Of a DNA stretch of 64,000 nucleotides, positions 52,264 through 59,694 are shown piece by piece; within the stretch, counting starts at the first letter, position 1; each line of letters starts with the position of its first letter. Origin of the DNA: Halopseudomonas aestusnigri (GTDB lineage Bacteria > Pseudomonadota > Gammaproteobacteria > Pseudomonadales > Pseudomonadaceae); the NCBI RefSeq assembly GCF_002197985.1, contig NZ_NBYK01000012.1:45461-109460 (forward strand), read 5' to 3'. The notes beneath the pieces are model-generated. The model was not told the origin of the DNA and did not search any database. It saw only the letters and a program-made list of their open reading frames with translations. The position numbers and the translations under genes are program-made.

Positions 52264-54729
52264 TTACAGTGGGATAGGGCAGGACGAGTCGAACTCAGCC
52301 TGCCCCGTTATCAGCGCCCCGACAGGCTGCGGGGCACTGGCTGCCGGGCGATCGGCATGCAGGATGCCATCCTCGTCGGCGTAGACATCGGTGATGAAGC
52401 GCGGGCGCATCACCAGCACCCAGGAGGGCACCAGCAGCATGGCGGCCAGGCCGTTGATGACGATCATCACGCACAGCAGCATTGCCGCGTCGGACTGGAA
52501 GCGCAGGTCCGACAGCAACACCCACATGACGATGCCGGCCATCAGGGTGACGGCGGTGAAACTGATGGCCATGCCGGTGGTGGCGATCGCCTGGCGAACG
52601 GCATCCACCAGCCTGCCGCTCTTGGCCATTTCCTCGCGGATGCGGTCCATCATGTAGATCGAGTAGTCGATGCCCACACCAATGCCGACGGCGATGACCG
52701 GCACGGTGTTGATGTCGATGTTGAGTCCGGCCAGGCCCATGTAGGCGTAGGTAAGGGTGGTCGCGAAGGTCATCGCCAGCAGCATCATCAGCCCGGCGTG
52801 CCAAGAGGTGTAGAACAGCATCACGAAGGCGAAGATCAGCAGAAATACCAACGGCAGCACGACCAGATTGGTTTCGAAGGCCGACTCGTTCATGGCCGCG
52901 GCAACGCCGAGGGTGCCGCCGGCCAGCCGGATGGTCAGGCCTTCAACCTGGCCGTCGTGTTCGGCGATCCATTCGCGCGCCATGTGAATGGCACGACGGA
53001 TGGTCTCGCCCTGGCGATCCTTGTAGTAGAACACCAGGTTGGCGATGCGATCGTCGGTATCGTTGAACTCGTTCAACGCCCCGGGAATCGGGCTCGACGC
53101 CATATAGGTAAACATCAGCCCGCCGACGTAGTCCGCTTCATGGGGGATCTGGAACCAGCGTGGATCGTCGTTGTGCATCAGCCGGTTGACCTGCTTGATC
53201 AGGTCCGGCAAACCCTTGCTGCCACCGACCGCCGGATCGGCCAGCATGTGCGCCTGCAAGTCTTGCAGGGCGCGCAGTACCTCGGGTTTTTTCAGCCCGC
53301 CTTTCTCGGCGTGTTCGGCGATGATGTACAGCTCTTCGGAGCCGGGGAAGCGGTCATTCACTTCCTTGGACGACAGGTTGTAGTCGTGGTCGGGGTAGAG
53401 GATGGGTGAACCCGGCTCCGAGTCGCCGATACGTACCTGGGAGGCGGCGACCAGACCCAGGGCAATGGCCAGCGCGGCAGCGCCAAGCACGACCCGCGCC
53501 GCGCCCGGACGGCTGACGGTGCGGGCACAGGTGGCGCCGATATGGCGCAGGAAGGTTTCCTTGATCTCGGGGTTTTTCGGTGTCGGCAGGATCGACAGCA
53601 GCAGCGGTACGCCAATCAGCACGGTCAGGATCACGGTCATCGCCCACAGCGAGGCATAGACGCCCAGCTTGGTATTCAGGGCAATGGAGCCGATGGCGAT
53701 CAGCGACAGGCCTACGGCGTCGGAGACCACGCCAAGCGAGCCCGGGCGGAACAGGCTGTCAAAGGTCGCCCTGGCCGCTTTCGGGCCGTTGCCAAGAACA
53801 CGCACCTCGGCGTAGTAGCGCTCGACCAGTTGCACCCCGTGGCTCATCGCCCGCGCGGCAATCAGGAAGGGAATAACCAGCCCCAGCGGATCCAGGTTGA
53901 AGCCCAGCAGGCTGATGATGCCCAGACCCCAGATGGTCGAGATCAGCACGCCGCCAAGGGGAATCAGCACCCCGTAGGCCTTGCGGAAATGGAACACCAG
54001 CAGCGACAGCATGATCAGCACGGTAAAGATGAAGATCTGCAGAATCTGGTCCATGTAGGTGTAGGCCCAGCCCACCAGCACCGGCTGGCCGGTGGCATAC
54101 AGGGTGACGCCATTGCCGCTTTCCGCCTCGCGCAGGGCCTGCAACTGGGCGAAGGTGGCGGCGTAGTCGAGCTGGCCTTCGATCAGTTGCGCCTTGACCA
54201 GCGCCATCTTGAAGTCGGAGGACACCAGCGGGCCGTAGATGCGCGGGTTGGCGGCTACATCCGCGCGCATCTGCGCTAGTTGCTCATCGCTGTAGTTGCC
54301 GTTTTGCGCGTCAAAGTAGGGCTCGGAGTTGATCGAGCCGACCTCGGTCAGCCAGATCTTGCGCGAGTTGCGGTGGGTGACGCTGGTCACCAGGTTGTGG
54401 TTGACGCCGGGCAGGTTGTCGACGGCCTGGGTGACCCGGTCAATGGTGGCCAGGTTGGCGTTGGAGAAAATGTCACCGTTGTCGAAGGCGACGCCCACGA
54501 CCAGCACGTTGGCCCCGCCGAAGCTGTCCTTGATGCTGTTGTGCAGCTCGATATAGGGGTGTTCCTGCGGCAGCAGATCGGCAAAGTCGGTATAGATTTT
54601 CAGCCCCGGTATGCGCAGCGCAAACAGCAGGGTCAGCAGGGCGATGGCGGCCAGCACCTTGCGTGGATTGTTGAACATCCACACCTCAAGACCGTGCATG
54701 GCATGGGTAAAACGATGTAATCCAGACAT
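52264..54729 (-). CDS. RND/MMPL-family transporter
   Basis: An 821-residue inner-membrane transporter with twelve predicted helices in two halves: helix 1 near 22-42, helices 2-6 near 240-400, helix 7 near 425-445, and 8-12 near 640-780. Two large periplasmic domains lie between. Sequences GIGVGIDYSIYMMDRIREEM and GLVIPFLIAARAMSHGVQLVERYY are typical of MmpL/HpnN-like RND proteins that move lipids or hydrophobic molecules. No canonical membrane-fusion partner gene is present. It is 9 bp after the YCF48-like gene. Confidence 0.9.
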   Translation of the reverse strand: MSGLHRFTHAMHGLEVWMFNNPRKVLAAIALLTLLFALRIPGLKIYTDFADLLPQEHPYIELHNSIKDSFGGANVLVVGVAFDNGDIFSNANLATIDRVTQAVDNLPGVNHNLVTSVTHRNSRKIWLTEVGSINSEPYFDAQNGNYSDEQLAQMRADVAANPRIYGPLVSSDFKMALVKAQLIEGQLDYAATFAQLQALREAESGNGVTLYATGQPVLVGWAYTYMDQILQIFIFTVLIMLSLLVFHFRKAYGVLIPLGGVLISTIWGLGIISLLGFNLDPLGLVIPFLIAARAMSHGVQLVERYYAEVRVLGNGPKAARATFDSLFRPGSLGVVSDAVGLSLIAIGSIALNTKLGVYASLWAMTVILTVLIGVPLLLSILPTPKNPEIKETFLRHIGATCARTVSRPGAARVVLGAAALAIALGLVAASQVRIGDSEPGSPILYPDHDYNLSSKEVNDRFPGSEELYIIAEHAEKGGLKKPEVLRALQDLQAHMLADPAVGGSKGLPDLIKQVNRLMHNDDPRWFQIPHEADYVGGLMFTYMASSPIPGALNEFNDTDDRIANLVFYYKDRQGETIRRAIHMAREWIAEHDGQVEGLTIRLAGGTLGVAAAMNESAFETNLVVLPLVFLLIFAFVMLFYTSWHAGLMMLLAMTFATTLTYAYMGLAGLNIDINTVPVIAVGIGVGIDYSIYMMDRIREEMAKSGRLVDAVRQAIATTGMAISFTAVTLMAGIVMWVLLSDLRFQSDAAMLLCVMIVINGLAAMLLVPSWVLVMRPRFITDVYADEDGILHADRPAASAPQPVGALITGQAEFDSSCPIPL

Positions 54730-54738
54730 GTCGGTTCC

Positions 54739-55734
54739 TCAGTCAGCGCTGGCCGCCAGGGCCTTTGGGAGTTGAATATTCAGCAGCGTGCCGCGCCCGC
54801 CGGCCGCCAGCAGATGCTGCTCGGGCACGAGCAGACCGGCACGCAGATACAGGGGCTGATTGGGCGTGGCCAGCGGCTGCCAGCGGCTGCCGTGCAGGTT
54901 GAGTACGGTGGTGTTTTCGCCGAGGGCATAGAGTGCGTTGCCATCACTGACAAAGCCGAAGATCGGCGCTTCGGTGCCGCTGGGCTGCTTGCGCCAGGTT
55001 TCTCCGGCATCGCGGGTGTGCCAGATGAAGCCGTTCAGCCCACCGACCCAGCCTTCATCGAGGTCGCGGAAGAAGCTGGCGTGGGGGTAGAACTCGTCAG
55101 GCAGGCTGCCGGCCGGCTCCCAGCTGATCCCGGCGTCGCGGCTTTGATAGACCAGTCCGTATTCGCCGGTTACCACGGCGTGCTCGGCGTCGATGAACTG
55201 CAGGGTAGTGAGAATGGCGTCCTCATCCAGACTGGATTCGTCCCAGCTGGCGCCCTGGTCTGCACTGTGCTGCAGGGTGCTGAAACTGCCGACCGCCCAC
55301 CAGCTGCCGTCCGGCGCGCAGGCGGTTGCCATCATCTGCTCGCTGCTGGGCAGTGAGTGGCTGCTCCACTGGCTGGCATCCGGGCTGCCGTGCCAGAGCT
55401 GGTTGTCGAAACTCAGGGCGATGAAACTGCGGTCCGGACACACATCCAGATCGACCAGACTCATGCTGGTCGGTAGCGGCTGGCGTTGCCAGCTGGTGCC
55501 CTGATCACTGCTGCGCAGCACCACGCCATCGTTACCGACGATGAGGGTGGTTTCACCATTGCTGGCCATGGCCTGGTAGAAGTCGGTGCGTTGCAGGGCT
55601 TCGCTGTGCTGGCGCTCTACCGCGTCCAGATTCAGCGGCGCCTCGCAGCCGGTCAGGAGCATCGAGCAAGCCAGTCCGGCAAGCAGATGCCGACGACCCG
55701 GCGCACCTCGGAGAGGTGTTGGTATGTCAAACAT
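54739..55734 (-). CDS. YCF48-like BNR-repeat lipoprotein
   Basis: A 331-residue lipoprotein. The signal ends in LLTGC with lipidated Cys30, so it is anchored in the envelope. The rest is a beta-propeller with repeated Asp-box motifs SSDQGTSW, SADQGASW, SRDAGISW and TRDAGETW. It resembles the photosystem II assembly factor YCF48, a family found in many non-photosynthetic bacteria beside RND genes. It is the first gene of the operon; ATG 55734 has GGTGA upstream and lies about 44 bp below a predicted sigma-54 start site. Confidence 0.85.
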   Translation of the reverse strand: MFDIPTPLRGAPGRRHLLAGLACSMLLTGCEAPLNLDAVERQHSEALQRTDFYQAMASNGETTLIVGNDGVVLRSSDQGTSWQRQPLPTSMSLVDLDVCPDRSFIALSFDNQLWHGSPDASQWSSHSLPSSEQMMATACAPDGSWWAVGSFSTLQHSADQGASWDESSLDEDAILTTLQFIDAEHAVVTGEYGLVYQSRDAGISWEPAGSLPDEFYPHASFFRDLDEGWVGGLNGFIWHTRDAGETWRKQPSGTEAPIFGFVSDGNALYALGENTTVLNLHGSRWQPLATPNQPLYLRAGLLVPEQHLLAAGGRGTLLNIQLPKALAASAD

Positions 55735-55788
55735 GGTATGTCACCAATCAGGGTTTTATTTTTATTCACGGAGCGACAGAGGCTCGGT

Positions 55789-55804
55789 AGCAAGCGCTGT
55801 GCCA
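55789..55804 (-). promoter_or_regulatory. Sigma-54 promoter of the YCF48-RND-DUF1302-DUF1329 operon
   Basis: On the minus strand TGGCACAGCGCTTGCT (55804-55789) has GG and GC exactly ten bases apart and matches the sigma-54 consensus TGGCAC-N5-TTGC fully. The predicted start is near 55778, about 44 bp before the ATG. Confidence 0.88.
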
Positions 55805-55821
55805 GCGCTTTCGCATAATTC

Positions 55822-55834
55822 CAACTGGCTGATT
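55822..55834 (-). promoter_or_regulatory. IHF-like site in the YCF48 operon promoter
   Basis: Minus-strand AATCAGCCAGTTG matches the IHF consensus WATCAANNNNTTR except one base, about 44-56 bp upstream of the predicted start, between promoter and operator. Confidence 0.45.
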
Positions 55835-55900
55835 GGTAACGGTTTTTTATTGGTTGGTGGTTTTTGCGCGGGAACCAAGCTGCGTTTCGGGCAGGGTAAT

Positions 55901-55916
55901 TTGATCAATTGATAAA
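55901..55916. promoter_or_regulatory. XylR/DmpR-type operator upstream of the YCF48 operon
   Basis: TTGATCAATTGATAAA differs at one position from the palindromic XylR/DmpR-type site TTGATCAATTGATCAA as I know it. It lies 123-138 bp upstream of the predicted sigma-54 start. A weaker copy (TTGCTGATTTGGTAAA, 55931-55946, 11 of 16) lies one helical-turn multiple further up. Confidence 0.75.
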
Positions 55917-56035
55917 AGTGCAGGCGGGGCTTGCTGATTTGGTAAAGCGCGGGTTCGGACTGGGTTGCTCTGACGGGTGAGAGGGCGCTCCTTGCCCGGT
56001 GCAAGGAGCTATTCGGGCGGGTAGTCGCTGCCGGG

Positions 56036-57751
56036 CTAGTGCTGTTCGCTCTCTTCCAGAATGCCGGACTTCTTCAGCCGATATGCCAGCGCCGGGCGTG
56101 TCAGCCCCAGCCTCCTGGCGGCCTCGGATACGTTTTGGCCGGCGTCCTCCATGGCGCGACGCATGAGACTGTTTTCGACCTCTTCCAGGCTGACGCCGGA
56201 GGTCAGAATCTGTGATACCCAGTCGCCTCCGGTGGCAATGTCGCTGCCATGGACGATGGTGCCGAAATCGTTCAGACGGTCATCGCAGGATGTCTCGATA
56301 ATCTCCGGGCTGACTGCGAACAGCGCGTCCTGGCTGATGCTCTCGTTGCTGTCGGTCAGAATCACGCCGCGTTCGATGACGTTTTCCAGTTCGCGGATAT
56401 TGCCTGGCCAGTGGTAGTTCAGGCACAGCTCCAGCGCCTTGTCCGACAGCCCCAGGGTGCGCTTCTGGTAGGCATGGTGCGATTTGCGCAGGAAGTGCTC
56501 GGCCAGCAGCGGAATGTCCTCCTGCCGCTCCCGCAGTGGCGGAATCTGAACCGGGAACACATTCAGGCGGTAGTACAGGTCGGCTCGGAAGCGCCCCTTT
56601 TCGACGGCATCGGCCAGGCTTTCGTTGGTGGCGGCAATCACCCGCACATCGATCTTGCGGGTATGCGAGTCACCTACCCGCTCCAGTTCACCTTCCTGCA
56701 GCACGCGCAGCAGGGTGGCCTGGGCCCTTGGCGGCAGTTCGATCACCTCGTCGAGAAAGATGGTTCCGCCATTGGCCCGTTCAAAACGGCCGGCACGTGC
56801 CTGGTGAGCACCGGTGTAGGCGCCTTTTTCAACGCCGAACAGTTCTGCCTCGATCAGATCGGGCGGGATGGCGGCGCAGTTGACGGCCACGAACGGCTTG
56901 TCGGCGCGCTCGCTGCGTTGATGCACACTGCGGGCAATCACCTCCTTGCCAACGCCGGTCTCGCCCAGCAGCAGCACCGAGACCTTGCCCTTGGCGGCCT
57001 TGTCGATGGTCTGGCAGACCTTTTTGTAGGCGCTCGACTGGCCGATGCCGTAGTACTGACCTTCCTGCTGATCCAGGTCGTTTTGCAGCGAACTCAGCCG
57101 CGATTGCAGGTCGTAAAGCTCCTCGATAATGGGGTCTTCCCTGAAGTAGCTTTTGAACTGCTCCGCGTCATCCCATTCCTCCGCCGGCTTGCCGACGATC
57201 AGGCAGCGCTCATCGCCGCAGCCGCGGCAGCTGACTTCGCGGAAGATGATTTCACGCCGCATGAATGAGGAGCTGTAGGCACAGGCATAGCCCAGCAACG
57301 ACCAGCAGGCGGGTTCATGCATCAGCCCCAATTCCGTCTGGCAAATCTCGACCTCGAACGAGTCTACCCACTCCAGCTCGCCATAGAAGTGGCCCTTCTG
57401 GTGGTCAAGATCAATCTGGATTGGCTTGACCTTGACCATGCCCTTGAGTGAATGCAGCTGCGGACCGACGAGGAATATATCGAGTTCGTTGTTGTGTGGC
57501 CTGAGTTTGCGAGCCAGCTCGGCATCCTTGAGTCCCGACTGGTAGCCCATGCGCAGAAAGAAGCCCTTGGCGCGCTCGATACCGAGGGTGTTTACCAGCT
57601 CACGCCGGAAGCTGGCCATGGCGGACACCTGCATCAGCAGCATGCGCTGCTCGGCAAACCAGATTTTGCCGTCCGTGCTCTGAAAGCGGATCTGCTCGGT
57701 CAGATCGTGATAGTCCGAATACTGCAGGTGCGGCTTGTAGCTGGTCGCCAT
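56036..57751 (-). CDS. dmpR: Sigma-54-dependent phenol-responsive activator (DmpR/XylR family)
   Basis: A 571-residue activator. The N-terminal sensor (about 1-210) includes a XylR N domain and a V4R domain with a cysteine cluster (C149, C157, C175, C178, C183; CRGCGDERC) expected to hold zinc beside the phenol pocket. A B-linker (about 212-235) leads to the AAA+ domain with Walker A GETGVGKE (263-270), the sigma-54 loop GAYTGA (310-315, not the common GAFTGA), Walker B IFLDE, and sensor arginines in [21 protein letters not shown]-type helix-turn-helix ([22 protein letters not shown]) ends it. It faces away from dmpK, and a sigma-54 promoter lies at each end of the locus. Confidence 0.92.
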   Translation of the reverse strand: MATSYKPHLQYSDYHDLTEQIRFQSTDGKIWFAEQRMLLMQVSAMASFRRELVNTLGIERAKGFFLRMGYQSGLKDAELARKLRPHNNELDIFLVGPQLHSLKGMVKVKPIQIDLDHQKGHFYGELEWVDSFEVEICQTELGLMHEPACWSLLGYACAYSSSFMRREIIFREVSCRGCGDERCLIVGKPAEEWDDAEQFKSYFREDPIIEELYDLQSRLSSLQNDLDQQEGQYYGIGQSSAYKKVCQTIDKAAKGKVSVLLLGETGVGKEVIARSVHQRSERADKPFVAVNCAAIPPDLIEAELFGVEKGAYTGAHQARAGRFERANGGTIFLDEVIELPPRAQATLLRVLQEGELERVGDSHTRKIDVRVIAATNESLADAVEKGRFRADLYYRLNVFPVQIPPLRERQEDIPLLAEHFLRKSHHAYQKRTLGLSDKALELCLNYHWPGNIRELENVIERGVILTDSNESISQDALFAVSPEIIETSCDDRLNDFGTIVHGSDIATGGDWVSQILTSGVSLEEVENSLMRRAMEDAGQNVSEAARRLGLTRPALAYRLKKSGILEESEQH

Positions 57752-57853
57752 GATGCATTAGCCCCTGTTGTTTTTGTTGGGCGTTTTGCGCTGTCTCACA
57801 ACATGCTGTGACGCGCTGAGTGTCTCGGCATCTTGACGCTGTCTGCGGTTAAA

Positions 57854-57873
57854 AATCAACCAAATGATTAATT
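57854..57873. promoter_or_regulatory. Possible distal DmpR site
   Basis: AATCAACCAAATGATTAATT, an imperfect palindrome matching the DmpR-type site at 11 of 16 positions. It lies 217-236 bp upstream of the predicted dmpK start, further than usual, so only weak support. Confidence 0.35.
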
Positions 57874-57926
57874 GGCCAAAGGGGGCGTCGCGCTGGGTGA
57901 GCATTTGCTGACATGCGCAGCGCTGT

Positions 57927-57942
57927 TTCATCAAATCATCAA
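57927..57942. promoter_or_regulatory. DmpR-type operator upstream of dmpK
   Basis: TTCATCAAATCATCAA matches the XylR/DmpR-type site at 13 of 16 positions and lies 148-163 bp upstream of the predicted start, within the usual window for these enhancer sites. Confidence 0.65.
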
Positions 57943-58021
57943 ATTCCCTTCGCGATTCCCCCCGCTGCCGAGCGTTTCCGGTGAGGCAGTTTATCAATGG
58001 GAAAAAATAAAAAGTCTTGAA

Positions 58022-58034
58022 TATCAATTGGTTG
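58022..58034 (+). promoter_or_regulatory. IHF site in the dmpK promoter
   Basis: TATCAATTGGTTG is a perfect match to WATCAANNNNTTR. It lies 56-68 bp upstream of the predicted start, between enhancer and promoter, where IHF bends DNA in related promoters. Confidence 0.75.
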
Positions 58035-58063
58035 AATTCTTATTTCGCGCCGTTATCGCTGGC

Positions 58064-58079
58064 TGGCATAGCCGTTGCT
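58064..58079 (+). promoter_or_regulatory. Sigma-54 promoter of the dmpK operon
   Basis: TGGCATAGCCGTTGCT, with GG (58065-58066) and GC (58077-58078) ten bases apart. Predicted start near 58090, 27 bp before the dmpK ATG. Confidence 0.88.
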
Positions 58080-58116
58080 GTAGGTCTGCTCACAACAACA
58101 AGCACGGTGAAGCCCT

Positions 58117-58368
58117 ATGAGCCAGACCGCCCAAAGCTTTGACCAGATGACCCGCTGGATTCGGGTACGCAGCGAACCGGACGCCCGCTTTGTCGAGTTC
58201 GACTTTGCCATCGGTCACCCCGATCTGTTCGTCGAACTGGTGCTTCCGAAAGACGCTTTCGTTCAGTTCTGCAAACACAACCAGGTTGTTCACATGGATG
58301 AGGCCATGGCCCGTCAGGTTGACGAGGACATGGTGAAGTGGCGCTTCGGCGAGAAAGGCCAGCGCTGA
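58117..58368 (+). CDS. dmpK: Phenol hydroxylase assembly protein
   Basis: An 83-residue protein, first gene of the operon. It belongs to the DmpK/PhK family needed to produce active phenol hydroxylase, probably by helping iron loading into the oxygenase, while not needed for catalysis by the finished enzyme. The motif RWIRVRSEPDARFVEFDFAIG is typical. ATG 58117 has GGTGAAG upstream. Confidence 0.9.
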   Translation: MSQTAQSFDQMTRWIRVRSEPDARFVEFDFAIGHPDLFVELVLPKDAFVQFCKHNQVVHMDEAMARQVDEDMVKWRFGEKGQR

Positions 58369-58413
58369 TTCCGATCCGACACACCCCTACAAAAACAAAA
58401 CGGTACGGTTGTC

Positions 58414-59415
58414 ATGAGCATTGAAATCAAAACCAACTCGGTGGAGCCGATTCGGCACACCTACAGCAACATCAAGCGCCGCTTTGGCGACAAGCCTGCC
58501 TCGCGCTATCAGGAAGCCAGCTTCGATATCGAGGCGACCACCAACTTCCATTACCGCCCCCTGTGGGATGCCGAGCACGGTCTGAATGACCCGACCCGCA
58601 CTGCCATCCGCATGGCCGACTGGTACGCGGTAAGCGATCCGCGCCAGTTCTTTTACGGTGCCTACGTGCAGAACCGCGCCAAGATGCAGGAGGCCGCCGA
58701 GCACAGCTTCAGCTTCTGCGACAAGCGCAATCTGCTGACCCGCATGCCGGAGGCGCTGCAGGAAACTTTGCTGCGTCTGCTGGTGCCGCTGCGCCATATG
58801 GAGCTGGGCGCCAACATGAACAACAGCAGCATCGCTGGCGATGCGGTGGCCGGCACGGTCACCCAGATGCACATCTATCAGGCCATGGACCGCCTGGGCA
58901 TGGGCCAGTACCTGTCGCGCATTGCCCTGCTGATCGACGGCAGCACCGGCGAGGCTCTGGATCGCTCGAAGACCTACTGGATGGAAGACGTACTCTGGCA
59001 GCCGCTGCGCAAGCTGGTTGAGGACAGTCTGGTGGTCAAGGACTGGTTCGAGCTGACCGTACTGCAGAACCTGCTGATCGATGGCCTGCTGTACCCGCTG
59101 ATGTATCACAAGTTCGATCAGTGGCTGGCGGAGCAGGGGGCCGAGGATGTCTCGATGCTCACCGAGTTCATGCGTGACTGGCACGCCGAATCCTGCCGCT
59201 GGGTCGATGCCATGCTCAAGACCGTGCGCGCGGAAAGTGATGCCAATGCCGAGCAGCTGCAGCGCTGGATTGCCCACTGGCAGCCGCGGGTCATCGCTGC
59301 CCTGCAGCCGCTCGCCAACGCCAGCGTCGGTGTCGCAGCGCTGGACGAGGTGGTTGGCCAATTCGACCAGCGGCTGAAGAAGCTCGGCTTGGTCGCCGAG
59401 GAGGTCGCCGCATGA
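58414..59415 (+). CDS. dmpL: Phenol hydroxylase beta subunit
   Basis: A 333-residue beta subunit of the multicomponent phenol 2-monooxygenase. It is a ferritin-like helical protein lacking the metal ligands and supports the alpha subunit in the (alpha-beta-gamma)2 oxygenase. Typical stretches are SVEPIRHTYSNIKRRFGDKPASRYQEASFDIEATTNFHYRPLWD and FYGAYVQNRAKMQEAAE. It overlaps dmpM by 4 bp (ATGA), so translation is coupled. Confidence 0.94.
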   Translation: MSIEIKTNSVEPIRHTYSNIKRRFGDKPASRYQEASFDIEATTNFHYRPLWDAEHGLNDPTRTAIRMADWYAVSDPRQFFYGAYVQNRAKMQEAAEHSFSFCDKRNLLTRMPEALQETLLRLLVPLRHMELGANMNNSSIAGDAVAGTVTQMHIYQAMDRLGMGQYLSRIALLIDGSTGEALDRSKTYWMEDVLWQPLRKLVEDSLVVKDWFELTVLQNLLIDGLLYPLMYHKFDQWLAEQGAEDVSMLTEFMRDWHAESCRWVDAMLKTVRAESDANAEQLQRWIAHWQPRVIAALQPLANASVGVAALDEVVGQFDQRLKKLGLVAEEVAA

Positions 59416-59684
59416 GCCAGCTCGCCTTCATCGTTTTTCAGGACAACGACAACGCCCGCTACCTGGTAGAGGCGATTGCCGAAGACAACCCCCACGCCGA
59501 AGTGCAGCACCACCCGGCCATGATCCGCATCCAGGCTGAAAAGCGCCTGGTAATCAACCGTGCCACGGTTGAGGAAAAGATCGGTCGCGAGTGGGACGTG
59601 CAGGAAATGCTCCTGGACGTGATCAGCATCGGCGGCAACGTGGATGAGGATGAAGACCACTTCATCCTCGAGTGGAAAAACTAG
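59412..59684 (+). CDS. dmpM: Phenol hydroxylase coupling/effector protein
   Basis: A 90-residue cofactor-free effector (MmoB-like) that couples electron delivery to oxygen activation at the oxygenase. Family motif NDNARYLVEAIAEDNPHAEV and the SIGGNVDEDEDHFILEW ending are clear. It overlaps dmpL at its start and ends 10 bp before the dmpN ATG. Confidence 0.94.
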   Translation: MSQLAFIVFQDNDNARYLVEAIAEDNPHAEVQHHPAMIRIQAEKRLVINRATVEEKIGREWDVQEMLLDVISIGGNVDEDEDHFILEWKN

Positions 59685-59694
59685 GAGACCCCTC

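Larger units (their letters stand above)
55735..56035. other. Regulatory gap between the activator gene and the YCF48 operon
   Basis: 301 bp without a gene. It holds a sigma-54 promoter, an IHF-like site and XylR/DmpR-like operators, each listed separately. The AT-rich patches contrast with the flanking GC-rich genes. Confidence 0.75.
57752..58116. other. Divergent control region of dmpR and dmpK
   Basis: 365 AT-rich bp between dmpR and dmpK, containing the dmpK sigma-54 promoter, an IHF site and DmpR-like sites (each listed separately). A small inverted repeat CACAACATGCTGTG near 57799-57812 lies near the dmpR start. No gene seen. Confidence 0.7.

Noticed and set aside
50253-53409. Long plus-strand frames (674 and 404 residues) opposite DUF1302 and the RND gene
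   Set aside because: These are shadows of strongly supported minus-strand genes. They have repetitive Val/Asp/His-rich composition and no family resemblance.
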